Positions 35,131 through 46,306 are shown, counted from the stretch's first letter. The stretch: 64,000 nt of DNA from Entoloma clypeatum (GCA_963565915.1 OY751492.1:1550001-1614000), one strand, 5' to 3'. Numbers and translations are program-made. The notes: generated by a model not told the origin, from the sequence alone.

Positions 35131-35141
35131 AGATTTAGCAA
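35131..35141 (-). promoter_or_regulatory. Primer-binding site of element B, self-complementary
   Basis: TTGCTAAATCT in element direction, complementary to AGATTTAGCAA inside the 5' LTR (plus-strand 35216-35226). The 11-nt pairing is kept although B has diverged strongly from A and C. Confidence 0.75.
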
Positions 35142-35143
35142 CT

Positions 35144-35516
35144 TGTTATGCTTAAGAAACTGTTCCAAGGTTTGGGCAGAATATGCAGGAAGTGGAAAGG
35201 CAGAGAGCAATGTGATTGCTAAATCTAAGGAATCTACTCTAGTACAAGGGGTTTATATAGGTACTGACTATAGGCGGTAGCGGATGAGTCAGTACTGCGG
35301 AAGGCAGGGCGCATGAGCAAGGCGACTGCGGAAGGCTATGTACAATGAGTCATACATACTGCGGAGCTGAGTAAAGCTACTGCAGAATGAGTCAGAGCGG
35401 CAGCGAAGGGAATGGAAATAGATGTTGCGATATAATGTATTCATAAGAGGGCGCTGAGTCAGGCCAATATGTAAAAGTGATGACGACATCGTCCACATAC
35501 CATAGAACCTGTAACA
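35144..35516 (-). repeat. 5' LTR of element B (373 bp)
   Basis: Plus-strand ends TGTTATGCTTAAG and CCTGTAACA. Followed by the GATGT duplication at 35517. Confidence 0.93.
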
Positions 35517-36320
35517 GATGTATCTACCCAACATTATCATTATTAAACTAGTATAGTGCTGCATATATGTATTCTAACATCGTTCAGTACCCCCTTCGAC
35601 CTGCGGGTCAACCCAGTTGAGCCAAAAATGCCAGTAGGCAGGCTGGGTTCAAAAGATTATTGAGTGGGCGAAAAATTAGTGTTTTTTTGCATCTGAAGGT
35701 CATGAACCTGGTCCAAACCTGAACTGGACCGGACCTATGGGTCTGAGTTCAAGTTTGAGGGATGCCCGAACTGGACCTTCAAGTCCGGGTTCGAGTTCAG
35801 CCAAAAAGTGGCTGAACCTGGACCAAACCAGACTTCGGCCAGTATATACCCTTGACATGGAAAGACATCATATGACATGTGAATTGTTGGAACAGCATAC
35901 AATCTCATCAACACTGGAGGTGATCACAGTGGATGGGTTGTCGCACAGTCCAGTAGTACTATGACTGTAGGTTCACATAATGTGTAACACCAATTTTTTT
36001 TGACCCCAGAATAAAATTTTCTTGATTTATCTGAATTTTGGGGATTTGTTGGAAAAACTTTTTGGTCATGTGTGTGAACCTATGGTTGTAATAGTACAGT
36101 ACTCTATGCTATGTGCTACGGATCGTGTATCTACGATAGAGAGAGAACCTTACTACTAACCTTGAGAGGTGTTTGCAGTGGGTGCACGTGTGTGTTGCAT
36201 TGTGTCCAGCCACTGCCTTCACCTCCCACGCCATTTGGCAGACAGGTAGGTGGTGGCAGTTGGCGTGTATGGGGTAGTGGATGATGGGGTTGTGGGTGGT
36301 GCATGCATCTGGCCTCACGT
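35517..36320. other. Non-coding stretch with GAACC/GGACC repeats and a hairpin
   Basis: 35700-35850 is built of short GAACTGGACC/GGTTCAAG motifs in both orientations. 35952-36105 is an imperfect inverted repeat (left arm TGTAGGTTCACAT, right arm GTGTGAACCTATG; about 40-bp arms) that could be a degraded MITE. No gene is supported. Confidence 0.5.
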
Positions 36321-36329
36321 GCATTGGCA

Positions 36330-37010
36330 GAAGAGAGGGCCGAGTTGTTGGGTGTGAGGAGGGACATTGGGTGCGAGATGAGGCTATTGAGCATGAGGAG
36401 GGGCAAAACAAGGCTGTTGGGCAAGAGGAGGGGTCATTGGGCATGAGGAGGGGCGAGACAGGGCTGTTGGGCGTTGTTGGGTGTGAGGAGGGGCAAAACA
36501 GGGCCGTTGGGCACGAGGAGTGGCTATTGGGCGTGAGATGAGGTTGTTGGGCGTGAGATGAGGTTGTTGGACAATAGAAGGGGTCGTTTGGTGTGAGGAG
36601 GGGTGAGACAAGGCTGTTTGGCGCAAGACGAGGCCGTTGGGCAAGAGAAGGGGTCATTGGGTGTGAGGAGGGGCAAGGAGGGGTTGTTGGGCATGAGGAG
36701 GGGCGAGACGAGGCCATTGGGTAGGAGCAGGGGTTGTTGGTGGGGAGGGGCAAGGAGGGGTCATTGGGCATGAGGAGTGGGCACGAAACAGGGCTGTTGG
36801 GCAAGAGAAGGGGTCATTGGGTGTGAGAAGGGGCGAGACGAGGCCGTTGGGTGCAAAACAGGGCCATTGGGCAAGAGGAGGGGCTGTTGGGCAAGAGGTG
36901 TGGCCATTGGATGTGAGACAAGGCCGTTTGGCATGAGGAGGGGCACTAGGAGGCTGCTGGGCACAAAATGAGGCCATTGGGGATGAGGAGGGGTCGTTGT
37001 CTTGTGGCCA
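36330..37010 (+). repeat. Minisatellite array 2, about 20-bp unit
   Basis: Variants of GAGGGGTCGTTGGGCATGAG in tandem with few stops; same family as arrays 1, 3, 4 and 5. Antisense frames rich in MPN, CPT and AQQP are artefacts of the repeat. Confidence 0.88.
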
Positions 37011-37398
37011 TGGTGTTGATGGAGGCAAGGATGTGAGAAAAGTCATGTCAACTTCAACTGGTTGATTGTTGATTGTTTGGCTCAACCTAATATCATGTGC
37101 CACCCCCAACCCGTCCCAAAGGATAGGAGTTTTCAGAGGGTAAGAATTTCTTACCCTTACCCTTACCCTCCCTCACCCTTCCCCCAAACCCTGAGGGTTT
37201 TGTGTACCATTGTCCATCACTATTGAGGACTAATAACACAGTCAGCCTGAAGTATTGAAAAGGTAAAAAAATACTAACATATCACGATCACGTACACCTT
37301 ACTTTGATCCATACGCCGATAGTATTTTGTCACCCATTTCAGCCCAATATCAGTATACATCTTCAGATATGGGTGGCGTTCACCAAGTGTCTCCCATG

Positions 37399-38260
37399 TA
37401 GGCAATGGCACGGGTCAGGGTAACCCCCCCGGGTTACAGGTTGGGGTATCCACAGGTCAGGGTACGGGTCATGTTTTCGCAACCCATGACCCCTGGCAGT
37501 ACCCGTCACATGTCACGCTCTGACGTGGTACTGCCTCAGGACTCTTCGCCAATGCCCACACCTGGTGCCCAAGGCTGGCTCTTGCCCAAACACCCAACAG
37601 CTGTCTGCCACTCTCAAGGTCACATCTTGCCCCCACCGCTGCCCAACAGCCGTCTCTCACGCCAACGGTTGTCTCTCGCCACCCAATGGGCACCTCTCAT
37701 GCCCAACGGTCCCCATATGCGCCCAACCGCCCCCCCCACATGCCCAACGGCCGCCACTCACGCCCAACTGCCCCCACACATGACCAACTGCTGCCACTTG
37801 CCCCCACCGGCCCCCACACATGCCCAACCGCCCCCACACATGCCCAATGGCCACCACTTGCCCCAACTGCCACCACACACGCCCAACGGCCGCCACTTGC
37901 CCCAACGACACCTCTCATGCCCACCGGCCCCCACATGTGCCCACTGGCCGCCACTTGTGCCCACCACCCTGAATGGCCACGCATCATGCCCCACTCACAC
38001 CTGGAGGATGGGGCTGGGGACAACAAGTCCCCAGCAGGGTGTAGTATGATGTGTGCATCCCGCACGTGTCTCATAGTTTTTTTTTTGGTAGTTTAAATAC
38101 AAGTTTTTTCTACTGCGAACACCCGCGCGGGAACCCAAACCTGTCGGTACCCATGCGTATCCATGCTGCATCTACCCACGGGTCGACGGGTTGCTACCCA
38201 TGCAGGTACGGGTACGGGTCGGCATTGTCATACCTGCGGCAGTACCCGTGCCATTGCCTA
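37399..38260. mobile_element. Non-autonomous hAT-like element J (862 bp)
   Basis: Terminal inverted repeats TAGGCAATGGCACGGG and an exact 8-bp target duplication CTCCCATG (37391-37398 and 38261-38268). Removing it restores the reading of the surrounding transposase (AWE joined to TLGERHP). The subterminal parts are rich in ACGGGT/ACCCGT motifs; the middle is a minisatellite. No transposase is encoded. Confidence 0.9.
37575..37985 (-). repeat. Minisatellite array 5, inside element J
   Basis: Plus-strand units such as GCCCAACGGCCGCCACTCAC are the reverse complement of the unit of arrays 1-4 (GTGGCGGCCGTTGGGC). Confidence 0.85.
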
Positions 38261-39409
38261 CTCCCATGCCATCATAAACATTTTGAAGTTTCATATGCTT
38301 GACAAAAGTGTTGGCAGCTTTTCTGCGCACATGTTTTGCTGCATGACATGTGGAATCTATTTAAACCAGTCAAGATATGTAGTAATTAATGATTGTGAAA
38401 CCTTACTGTGAGGACTGAGGCAAAGTCTTCCAAATTTTTCCACTCTCATTCAGTCAACTTGAGGTGAGCAATATCTCTATTGAGAGGATTGGTTAGAAAG
38501 GTTTCGATGGGCTGTAGGTCAAGATGAGAAGTGCAAAAGATGTGAGATGAAGAAAAGCTTTCCTGTCACAAATAGAGACATCTAACGACCATGGCATGTA
38601 TCAAGTCCCAACAAGAACGGACATTGAGGAGGAGTTGGAGAATCTTGATATTCTTGCTTTTTCCTTCAGTGTCGAGGCCCCACCAGTGCTCCTGATTGCC
38701 GAGTGTGATCATGTTTTCAAAGCGCTCAATTATCTGTCCCAAAGCCCAGACTGCGCGTACAGTGTTGCGGCAGGCAGCAACAACATCGCGACTTCTGTCT
38801 GGCAAGTCAGGAGTATGATCAAAATCATCTGGGTCATCTGAATAAGCCGTGTTCATTGAGTCATTGACAACATGTCCAGTTGTGATGTTGATAATGTGGG
38901 GGAAACACATGATGTGTTGGTCCTGGACATCAAACTCAATATCACGGTTATCATGCAAGTCCTTGAGGGCTCTCATGAAAGTGTCATTCACTGATTCATT
39001 ATCGATAGTCCAGTGGCCATCCTGTGGAAGGCGGTATTAGATTGTGTATTGTTTTAACAGAGAATACATACTTTCAATGTGATTCTGGCCTGTTCTAGGA
39101 TATTCATTGCAATTCTAGCCAGGCACTGACTGTCGTGGTGTTCCCACATGTGATGAAAGGCAATCAAGCCACTGTTGAGGCTAGTGTTTGAGGGTTCAGT
39201 TCAGTTCAGTTTTTGCCTCCGAGGGGCATAGACCGAGACTGAGACCAGTCTTCATATATGAGAAAAGGGCAAAAAACCGGACCGGACCACTCAGGACCGG
39301 ACCATCGGACCCATGAATGGTGGACTGAACCAGTCTGCACTGGTTAGAACCGGTTTGGTGGGTCGATTAATTATACATGGTGGCTAAATATATATATATA
39401 TGGGAGTGG

Positions 39410-39720
39410 TAGCCGTTGGGCATGAACAGAGGCTGTTTGACACGTTGGGTGTAATTCGGCGGCTTTGGGCATGAGTGGAGGCTGTTGGGAGCGATAGGGG
39501 GGGTTGGGTGTGGGTGGATGCTATTGGGCACAAAGGGAGGCCATTGGACACGAGAGGGGACCGTTGGGCACAGGAGGGGTTGTTGGGCACAAGTCAACGC
39601 TGTTGGGCATGGGTGGAGGCGTTGGGCATGAATGGAGGCCGTTGTCCACAAAAGTAGGCCATTGGGCACTAGAGGGGGCAATAGCGGGCTGTTGGCCACA
39701 AGTGGTGGGCATTGGGTGGA
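39410..39720 (+). repeat. Minisatellite array 3, inside element G1
   Basis: About 20-25-bp units (GCTGTTGGGCATGGGTGGAG type), followed by GGTGGGGGATAAAAAGAA as in arrays 1 and 4. Confidence 0.87.
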
Positions 39721-39999
39721 GGTGGTGGCCATATGGAGTGGAGGTGGGGGATAAAAAGAACTGTGGGAACGTTTCGCTGGCCATTGACTTATGGTTTGAC
39801 TTTCGGCAATTGCCAAGGTGCTTGGCAGTCAATGCCGAGTGAGTGTGTCATTGAAACTTGCGGCCTCAATGCCCAAACTGTGGCATCACAGGCCTCAAGA
39901 TAGCTTTGAACTTATGGATAGATGTATATAGAGTCATAAAAAGTATATATATAGTTGGGAACTCAAGCTATATATACTAGAGAATCTGTATTCTGATAT

Positions 40000-40515
40000 G
40001 ATGCATCAAAACACACTGTAAATCGTGATGAACAGTGCATCATCATGGGTTTTCTCAAACACAAAAACAACCTTTTCTTACTTCCTCCCTTCCACAACCA
40101 CTGTAGTCTATATGTATTGTATATATACCATTGTAACATTGTATGTAAATCTACTCAGACCATTCAAATCAAGCACAAGGACTTAATAAGGTGAATAGAA
40201 GCAAAATAGGTCGAATATTTGACCAAAAAATTTTGTTTCAGCTTTGGATTTGGGCAGCAAATTGATGTATCAAATCACATTGTAAATCATGATAAACAGT
40301 GCATCATGAGTTATCTCAAACACAAAAAACATCATTTCCTCACTTTCTCCTTTCCACAACCCCTTTAAACTACATGGAATAAATATATACTATTGCAACA
40401 TTGTATGTAAACCTATTCAGACCATTCAAATAAAATTCAAGGACTTAATAAGGTGAATATAAGCAAAATAGGTCGAAAATTTGACCAGAAAATTTTTACT
40501 TCAGCTTTGGATTCT
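40000..40515 (+). repeat. Two tandem copies of a 260-bp segment in G1
   Basis: 40000-40262 and 40263-40515 align through GATGCATCAAA, TGAACAGTGCATCAT, CTCAAACACAAAAA, ACTTAATAAGGTGAATA and AAAATAGGTCGAA. Element G2 has a single copy (56154-56400), so the duplication happened within G1 or its immediate ancestor. Confidence 0.8.
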
Positions 40516-42099
40516 CCTCATTCAGGGGACCTCACAGCACACCTGTTTTTCAAATTTGGTGCTTTCATTATGGAGATATAACACTTTTACTGAAATATGC
40601 ACATTTCATCAAGATCTAAAAATTATACAAGGTGTTTCAGAAGATGAATACATATATATTGATGAGTTCTATCATGTTAAACTATTATTAGATCATGAGA
40701 AAGGCACCACACGCGCCTGCACAATGCATTTGCACATTGTTTACCATTGTTTGGTGTAAAGCATCGCATCGCTGTATGCTCAAATCCATGGTGAAAATTC
40801 ATGAAATAAATACATATTTATTGACATATGATACTCTGATAAATAATTGATATAGTCTGTAAGCTTACTTCCTCCTGTGTAGCCAAATGTTTTTTGAGTT
40901 TGTTTACATATATTTGACACATTTGATGCGTGACATGTGCACATCATCCAATGTTGAATCAACGCATCCACCCATTGCTCACTCCGCAATGAGAGGCATG
41001 CAGATATAACAAAAATAACACAGTAATAATCGTACAGATACAACAAAAATAGCACTGTAAACACAGATGTAATCATCTGTTTTAGCTATGTTTTCACCAT
41101 GTTTCAGCGAACGGCACTGAAGAAGACAGATGGTATTACCTGAAGTTCTTCCTTGAGGTCCTGGAAAGATGCCGCCCAGGCTTCCAGAATTGCCTGCCAA
41201 ATCTTTGTATGATGCGGAATGTCCTTATCCTCCAGCGTCTTGCATAAAAGTAGTAAAAGTTTGTGGAATTCAGGGCATTCGACAACATAGATTGACTGAG
41301 TGAAAGTATGTCAGATATGAAAAACAGGAAGGAGTTTGCTGCACTTGATCATCTGCAACAATGAACTTGACAAGATGCTCAATGAACACTGTCTGGCTGA
41401 AGGGAGCACACAGCCCCGTAGAACGAGAACCCAAACTATCCACCAAGCCACTGTCCAATTTCATGAGGTACTCCACCAACCCTTTTCCTGACATTTGGTG
41501 ATATATGTTTGATGGTGGTTAGCGGTTAGATGGTTCTGAAGGGTCGTTGTTGCTGTCGTCGCTGCATAGGTCCATCTGATATTGTCCGAAGGAGGCACTT
41601 CTCTGCAATAACCATCAAATCCAATGTTGCAAGACTCAAGACAAAATACTTACTTGCACAAAATACACACTTGCTTGGTGGCCCGGCTCCCATCTGGTAA
41701 AACATTATCTTCTATCCCGAAGAACTCCCAGACATCGACAGCCTTCTTCCTCTCTTTATGGATCAGGAGTTGGGCTACTTGAACTGATGGGCTCGAGTGT
41801 CGTGTTGCAACATTGGACAGACAAGCCGACTTGTCATCGCCTTCTGCATTTCTATTGACCCCGGTGAAGTCGAAGTCCTCTCCAGCGCTATTGCCATCCT
41901 GGGCATGAGGGTGTCGACATCTCATCCCTGAAGAACCTGCGACAGAGCGATGCTGGGCCAGAGCCGGAGGTTGGTTCTGAGCGAGAGGCTGGGCATGACT
42001 GGGAAGGGATTCAGCCAGAACTTGCTGATGATGCAAGGTGGCATTTCTGGATGGGGAGGTGATGAAAAATTGTGTACACTGGCTAGGGAGAATACACAC

Positions 42100-42432
42100 T
42101 AAGGTCTTTTATTGTTCACAACTATCATAATTACTTCCAACAGGACTCTGTAATCTACCACCCCCTGCAGTGCTAAGGGTGAAGTTGTAAGAAATGACAG
42201 ATTGTCGTACAAAGTGCGTACATACCTGCATCCTGAGTCCCGCAAATTAATCCATTGCGCAAGTCCCAACTGCGGCACTTGGTAGTGACAGGCTCCTCTG
42301 TTGATCTAGGACTATATCTTCCCTTCACATCGCCCTTGCTGAATGTTGGTTGGGTACAGAGTTATGAATCTGTTAGAACCATACTGTCACAAACAGACAA
42401 GGCGCGCACTTGTTCCTCCCCTATTACCTTTG
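42100..42432. other. Non-coding spacer upstream of the hAT pseudogene
   Basis: No supported gene. By position it would contain the 5' region of the transposase and the left edge of the palindrome. Confidence 0.4.
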
Positions 42433-43342
42433 ATAAGCGACCTGGGCTTTAAGTTATTGACCTATCAAATGATGAACGGACGGTGGACACACCTGTTGCC
42501 AAGATTCCCAAGGGGTGCTCGACATTTGATCCACCTCATGTGCGTGTGATCGTGAAGTGACAATGTAACTGCAGCGTCAGGTGGGGGGGCTTGAATTCAT
42601 CGGCGGATATGATCAGCCTTGTGGGCAGTGCATCGCGAACCGATGTCAGCAATGCAGTAGCAGCGTCCATGGACAGTTAGTTTCCGTATACTTATTTGAA
42701 TTAGTAGTTCTATTCTATTTACTAGACTACATTAGATAGTTCTACTATACTAGTGGTAGAGTACTATTGTGCATATGGGGAAGGTGGTGGTACAAGAGCA
42801 AGAAGGAAAAATCATGTGCTGGGATGTCCAGTTGTTGATACACCACGGAACTCAAACAACAGAATCAGAAGTTGGACTATGTTAATGTAAGCAAGACCTC
42901 CAACTTCTGATTCTGTTGTTTGAGTTCCGTGGTGTATCAACAACTGGACACCCCAGCACGTGATTTTTCCTTCTTGCTCTTGTACCACCACCTTCCCCAT
43001 ATGCACAATAGTACTCTACCACTAGTATAGTAGAACTATCTAATGTAGTCTAGTAAATAGAATAGAACTACTAATTCAAATAAGTATACGGAAACTAACT
43101 GTCCATGGACGCTGCTACTGCATTGCTGACATCGGTTCGCGATGCACTGCCCACAAGGCTGATCATATCCGCCGATGAATTCAAGCCCCCCCACCTGACG
43201 CTGCAGTTACATTGTCGCTTCATGATCACACGCACATGAGGTGGATCAAATGTCGAGCACCCCTTGGGAATCTTGGCAACAGGTGCGTCCACCATCCATT
43301 CATCATTTGATAGGTCAATGACTTAAAGCCCAGGTCACTTAA
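42433..43342. repeat. Near-perfect palindrome, 444-bp arms, 22-nt centre
   Basis: The left arm 42433-42876 and right arm 42899-43342 are reverse complements of equal length, with only a handful of differences (for example GGGATGTCC against GGACACCCC, and CACTTCACG against CGCTTCATG). The centre is CTATGTTAATGTAAGCAAGACC. Most differences are C/T or G/A, often at CpG. It encodes no recognised protein. The arm ends contain one unit of the adjacent satellite. Confidence 0.95.
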
Positions 43343-43810
43343 TCCACACAGATTATATCTGCCAATGAAATCAATCCCCCACCCGACGCTGCTGTTACAC
43401 CACTGCTCCACAATCACATGCACATGTGGCAGATCAAACATCAGCAAATCAGACATGTGCTATGGCTGCTATAGGCACTATAGGGCACTACATTCTCAGG
43501 GATGTATGCTACAGAGTGCTATGTAGCACTCTGTAGCACATGTCTGATTTGCTGATGAATGTCGAGAGCTGCCCTTCACGAATTTTGGCAACAGGTTGCA
43601 TGGCCACTCACTCTTCACTGTCCGTTCATCATATTAATGGATTTGATAGGTCAATGACCACCGCAATCCCCCACACGGTGCTGCTGTTACATCGCCACTC
43701 CACACTCACATGCACATGACATGGATTGAACATCAGGAGCTGCTCTTTGCAAATCTTGGCATTGTCCATTCATCATATTAATGGATTTGACCACCGCAAT
43801 CTTGGCAACA
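43163..43810 (+). repeat. Imperfect tandem repeat, about 160-190 bp unit, three copies
   Basis: Units start near 43163, 43355 and 43668. They share GATGAATTCAAGCCCCC-like, CACATGCACATG, ATCTTGGCAACAGGTGC and TTTGATAGGTCAATGAC blocks. The second unit carries the 119-bp MITE. The first unit is also the outer part of the palindrome's right arm. Confidence 0.75.
43439..43557. mobile_element. 119-bp MITE-like inverted-repeat element, copy 2
   Basis: Exact reverse complement of the copy at 20194-20312 by reading. The neighbouring repeat unit (GATCAAATGTCGAG) shows the empty site; the filled site has two extra bases (AA), the same 2-bp duplication size as copy 1. Confidence 0.88.
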
Positions 43811-44660
43811 GGTGCATGATGTGTATTTACACAAGTCTAATGTGTGTACATCAGGCCAACATGCGCGCAAATGAGGAGCAAATGAAGGCGGCCGCCCACG
43901 AGCAATTCACCACTGGCATCGACACCGTCCAGTGGGCCTCTTTGCAAGCATCTAGGAGAGCTGTCTTCACTCCAACCGCCGAGGCACTGGAAAGCAGTGA
44001 AGGCAAGGTTGAGCACCAGTACCTTGGCAGCGATCCAACCACCAGTACAATCACCACCTCTGTGCATAACCATCGACGAACTGGGGAACCGGGTCGCTGG
44101 TTGAATAAACAGCGGCCATGCGACTCCGGGCCTTTCCCTACACCTCTCACCTCCATGAGGCCCTAAACACATATTAGATTTGTTTGTAAGTACGACTTCC
44201 GACCCCCGATTCCGTTGTTTGAGTCCTGTGGTGTATCAACAACTGGACACCCCAACACATGATTTTTTCTTCTTGCTCTCACACCACCACCTACCGACCT
44301 CCTCATGCTCAGTAAGTTCTGTAAGATAGGTTTTATTAGTACATGTAATTAGTAAATCACAAGCCATGATGAGTACTTGAATTGAAGCAGGGGCAAAGAT
44401 AAAGCCCCACCCATCGGCAGCACATCCTGCATGGGTGAATTGACATGTAGCATATGATACATGCATGCCAGATTCATAGACTCCTCACTTTGAAGGAGTG
44501 ATGCAAGGGAAGGCCTGTGGAGCAAGGGCTGTTCTTCATTTTCTACGATTTGAACATCAACTGTACCATGAAAGCTAATTATCATGTCCCGTAGGTCATC
44601 AATCGAACCCACCAACAGGATGAGTCATTGCCAGGTATGTCTGTCTTCTTGCTCATGCAA
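43811..44660. other. Non-coding or unrecognised stretch
   Basis: 44212-44300 is a diverged single copy of the palindrome stem (GTGGTGTATCAACAACTGGA, then CACCCCAACACATGATTTTT). Open frames here (plus 43726-44166; minus 44615-44349) match nothing I know. The end may contain the lost first exon of the Spt5-like gene. Confidence 0.4.
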
Positions 44661-45640
44661 CATGCAGGGGGCTTACAGTCCGTTAAACAGATCACCGAAG
44701 CTCATAATCCCTTCGTGGATCTCGAGGCTCAAGTGGATGATGCTGATGATGATGATGATGAGGAGGAGGAGGAGGAGGATGGTAAGCAACCCATCCTCTT
44801 ATTTTGATCCACTTCTGAGGTAGCTCTAGGTTTTATCAATGACCAGGGATACTCACCCCGAGGGTTTCAGCAGTGGAATGATTACCAGGCCGGCGGACTG
44901 GACAAGCCACAGGATGAGCCAGAGGATGATATTGATTGGGACACAGTCCACAAATGTGCGTGCTACCGTGCCACCAGGGTGCAGCGCCAACGCCCCACGA
45001 CCACATACAACGACGAGGCGTCTGGCAGAATTTTACCACACAATCTACAGTGTCAACCTCGAATGTCAGACAAACCTATTTGGCAGCTCCAATGCTGGAT
45101 AAGTCTCCATTCATCTCGTTTGTGGTAAGTCTCAAGAATATTCCAGCCTGGATTTGAAGAAGAAGTTGTCTACATGCTCTTCCAGCTAGTCAAGGACAGG
45201 GCAACGCCAGATGTTCTATCAGCAGCCTATACCTGTGGACCTCTCCGAGGGTCGGTTTTCATCAAGGCTGACATAAACCCAAACCTCCATAGCTTCCTGT
45301 GCCGCATCCCCAGGGTCATGAAGAGAGGAAACCTGTTGGTATCACAAGACCAGCTAGCAATGCCTATCATCAAGTTCGTCCCACTGGAAGATTGACCAGT
45401 GACACGCCATCTTCCTCAGGATCGGGAACTAAGGCTCAGGATTGGACAGTGGATGTGGGTCTTAAGAGGTGCCTACAAAGGTGACCTTGGGTATGTCAAC
45501 AAGTTAATGCCATGGGGTGGTGTACAACTCCTCCTGGTGCCTCGCCTCCAGCTTTCGACCCCTCTCTCATCAAGAAAATGGGGCAAGTGGCCATGCTCCA
45601 CTCCTCCTCCTCTCCAGGCTCTTTTCAATCCCTCCGTCAT
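44661..45640 (+). pseudogene. Spt5-like transcription elongation factor, 5' part
   Basis: Reads: acidic stretch (VDDADDDDDEEEEEED, 44725-44780); a 48-nt intron (44782-44829); FINDQGYSPRGFQQWNDY; a further intron before PGFEEEVVYMLFQL; an NGN-like domain (CGPLRGSVFIKADINPNLHS, FLCRIPRV); then a KOW motif (GQWMWVLRGAYKGDLGYVNK, WGGVQLLLVPRL), ending PPPLQALFNPSVI where element G2 begins. Spt5 binds RNA polymerase II with Spt4 through NGN and KOW domains. A TGA at 45393-45395 replaces the Trp of the LEDW motif. Agaricomycetes have many degenerate Spt5-like genes among transposons; this looks like one of them rather than the housekeeping gene. The first exon is not clear. Confidence 0.75.
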
Positions 45641-46031
45641 TAGTGTTTAAAGGTCCGATTCGGTCCGGTTTTTGACCCTCAAAATTTAGAGACCGAGACC
45701 GAGACCGATTTTTCGGTTCACATGATCTCGAAAAAACTGAACCAGACCGATGCAAGACCGGTGCATCGGTTCCATTTACCTCAAAGAAGTGAGACCAGAC
45801 TGGTCTCAACTGGTTTAAACCAATATATTACAAGTAAAATAAGACTAAGAACATGCGCGCACAGCCCAATGCTGCGCACATGCATCATACTCCCTCAATT
45901 GGTCCTCTGTGGGCTCAGCCCGGCCCCATGTGCTCTTGGGCATGACTCGACGCTGTTGGGCATGAAAGGGGGCTGTTGGGCATGTGTCGTGGCAGGTGCG
46001 CTGTGCTGTACGGCGCGAAGGGAGGCTGTTG

Positions 46032-46291
46032 TGTTGAATATTCAAGGCTCCTGTGTCCACGGTCATGGTCATGTTACATACTTACATAACACCCACGCTC
46101 CCTTTTATACGCGCTGAGTCCCTCGCCTCTACCTCAGTTGATCTCCCATCAGCTGAGGTATGTTCAGTTCTTTGCGCTCCTTATATTCACTTACTCACTA
46201 GTGCTCGTACCATAGGTTCTCACTCTAGGTTAGTCCGTGAATATACAGTTGATCTCCCATCAGCTGAGGTTCTCGCTCTAGATTCTTAACA
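46032..46291 (+). repeat. 5' LTR of copia D (260 bp)
   Basis: Starts TGTTGAATATTCAAGG and ends GATTCTTAACA. It contains two copies of CAGTTGATCTCCCATCAGCT, themselves with a GAT/ATC hairpin. The 3' LTR (55100-55359) has the same length with several substitutions, so D is older than E. Confidence 0.92.
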
Positions 46292-46306
46292 GGTTATGGG
46301 CCCTGC
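46292..46306 (+). promoter_or_regulatory. Primer-binding site of copia D, half-tRNA-iMet type
   Basis: GGTTATGGGCCCTGC directly after the 5' LTR; the first 12 bases equal the PBS of element E and fit the anticodon arm of initiator tRNA-Met. Confidence 0.75.

Larger units (their letters stand above)
23142..35516 (-). mobile_element. Ty3/gypsy chromovirus B (minus orientation), degenerate, host of copia E
   Basis: LTRs of 373 bp: 35144-35516 (5') and 23142-23341 plus 29133-29305 (3', split by copia E). The flanking 5-bp duplication is GATGT (23137-23141 and 35517-35521). Same family and order of domains as A and C, but a diverged and older subfamily: many stops and frameshifts, and most differences from A lie at CpG sites turned into TpG or CpA. 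It also carries the third ORF and the self-type PBS. Confidence 0.92.
39182..41010. mobile_element. hAT-like non-autonomous element G1, right end truncated
   Basis: The left end TAGTGTTTGAGGG matches the terminus of G2 (TAGTGTTTAAAGG) and lies exactly where the transposase gene is interrupted. Then follow a GGACCGGACC/GAGACTGAGACC subterminal region, minisatellite array 3, and a 1.2-kb AT-rich part that matches G2 at 55920-56935. Sequence typical of the G2 right end is missing, and no matching 8-bp duplication was found on the right, so a deletion has probably removed the end. Confidence 0.7.
37283..42099 (-). pseudogene. hAT-family transposase, broken by elements J and G1
   Basis: Minus-strand segments read in order: N-terminal BED zinc finger (VWEFFGIEDNVLPDG, CILCK near 41650, then HHQTYITKC near 41500); FIEHLVKFIVADDQ (41360) and, after an intron, CPEFHKLLLLLCKTLEDKDI; PHHTKIWQAILEAW (41200); then element G1. 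The gene resumes at 39181 with AFHHMWEHHDSQCLARI, an intron, DGHWTIDNESVN, DIEFDVQDQHIMCFPHIINI (38900), LLLNVRSCWDLIHAM, FLTNPLNRDIAHL and FKMFMMAWE at element J; past J it continues TLGERHPYLKMYTDIGLKW and TKYYRRMDQSKVYV to about 37283. These are the conserved blocks of fungal hAT transposases. Stops (for example near 38440 and 38290), insertions and loss of the C-terminal dimerisation region make it a pseudogene. hAT enzymes give 8-bp duplications, like those of J and G2. Confidence 0.85.

Noticed and set aside
36109..37109. Long antisense frames rich in MPN, CPT and AQQP over the minisatellites
   Set aside because: The 20-bp unit simply lacks stop codons in several frames; the translation is repeat noise.
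37137..37195. TTACCC repeats that could suggest a telomeric tract
   Set aside because: Only three imperfect copies of TTACCC, not TTAGGG/CCCTAA arrays, and in the middle of repeats; not a telomere.
43726..44166. 146-codon plus-strand frame
   Set aside because: Starts inside the satellite; no motif, and no exon chain or homologue that I recognise.
44349..44615. 88-codon minus-strand frame upstream of the Spt5-like gene
   Set aside because: No ATG start and no family; lies in sequence partly copied from the palindrome stem.
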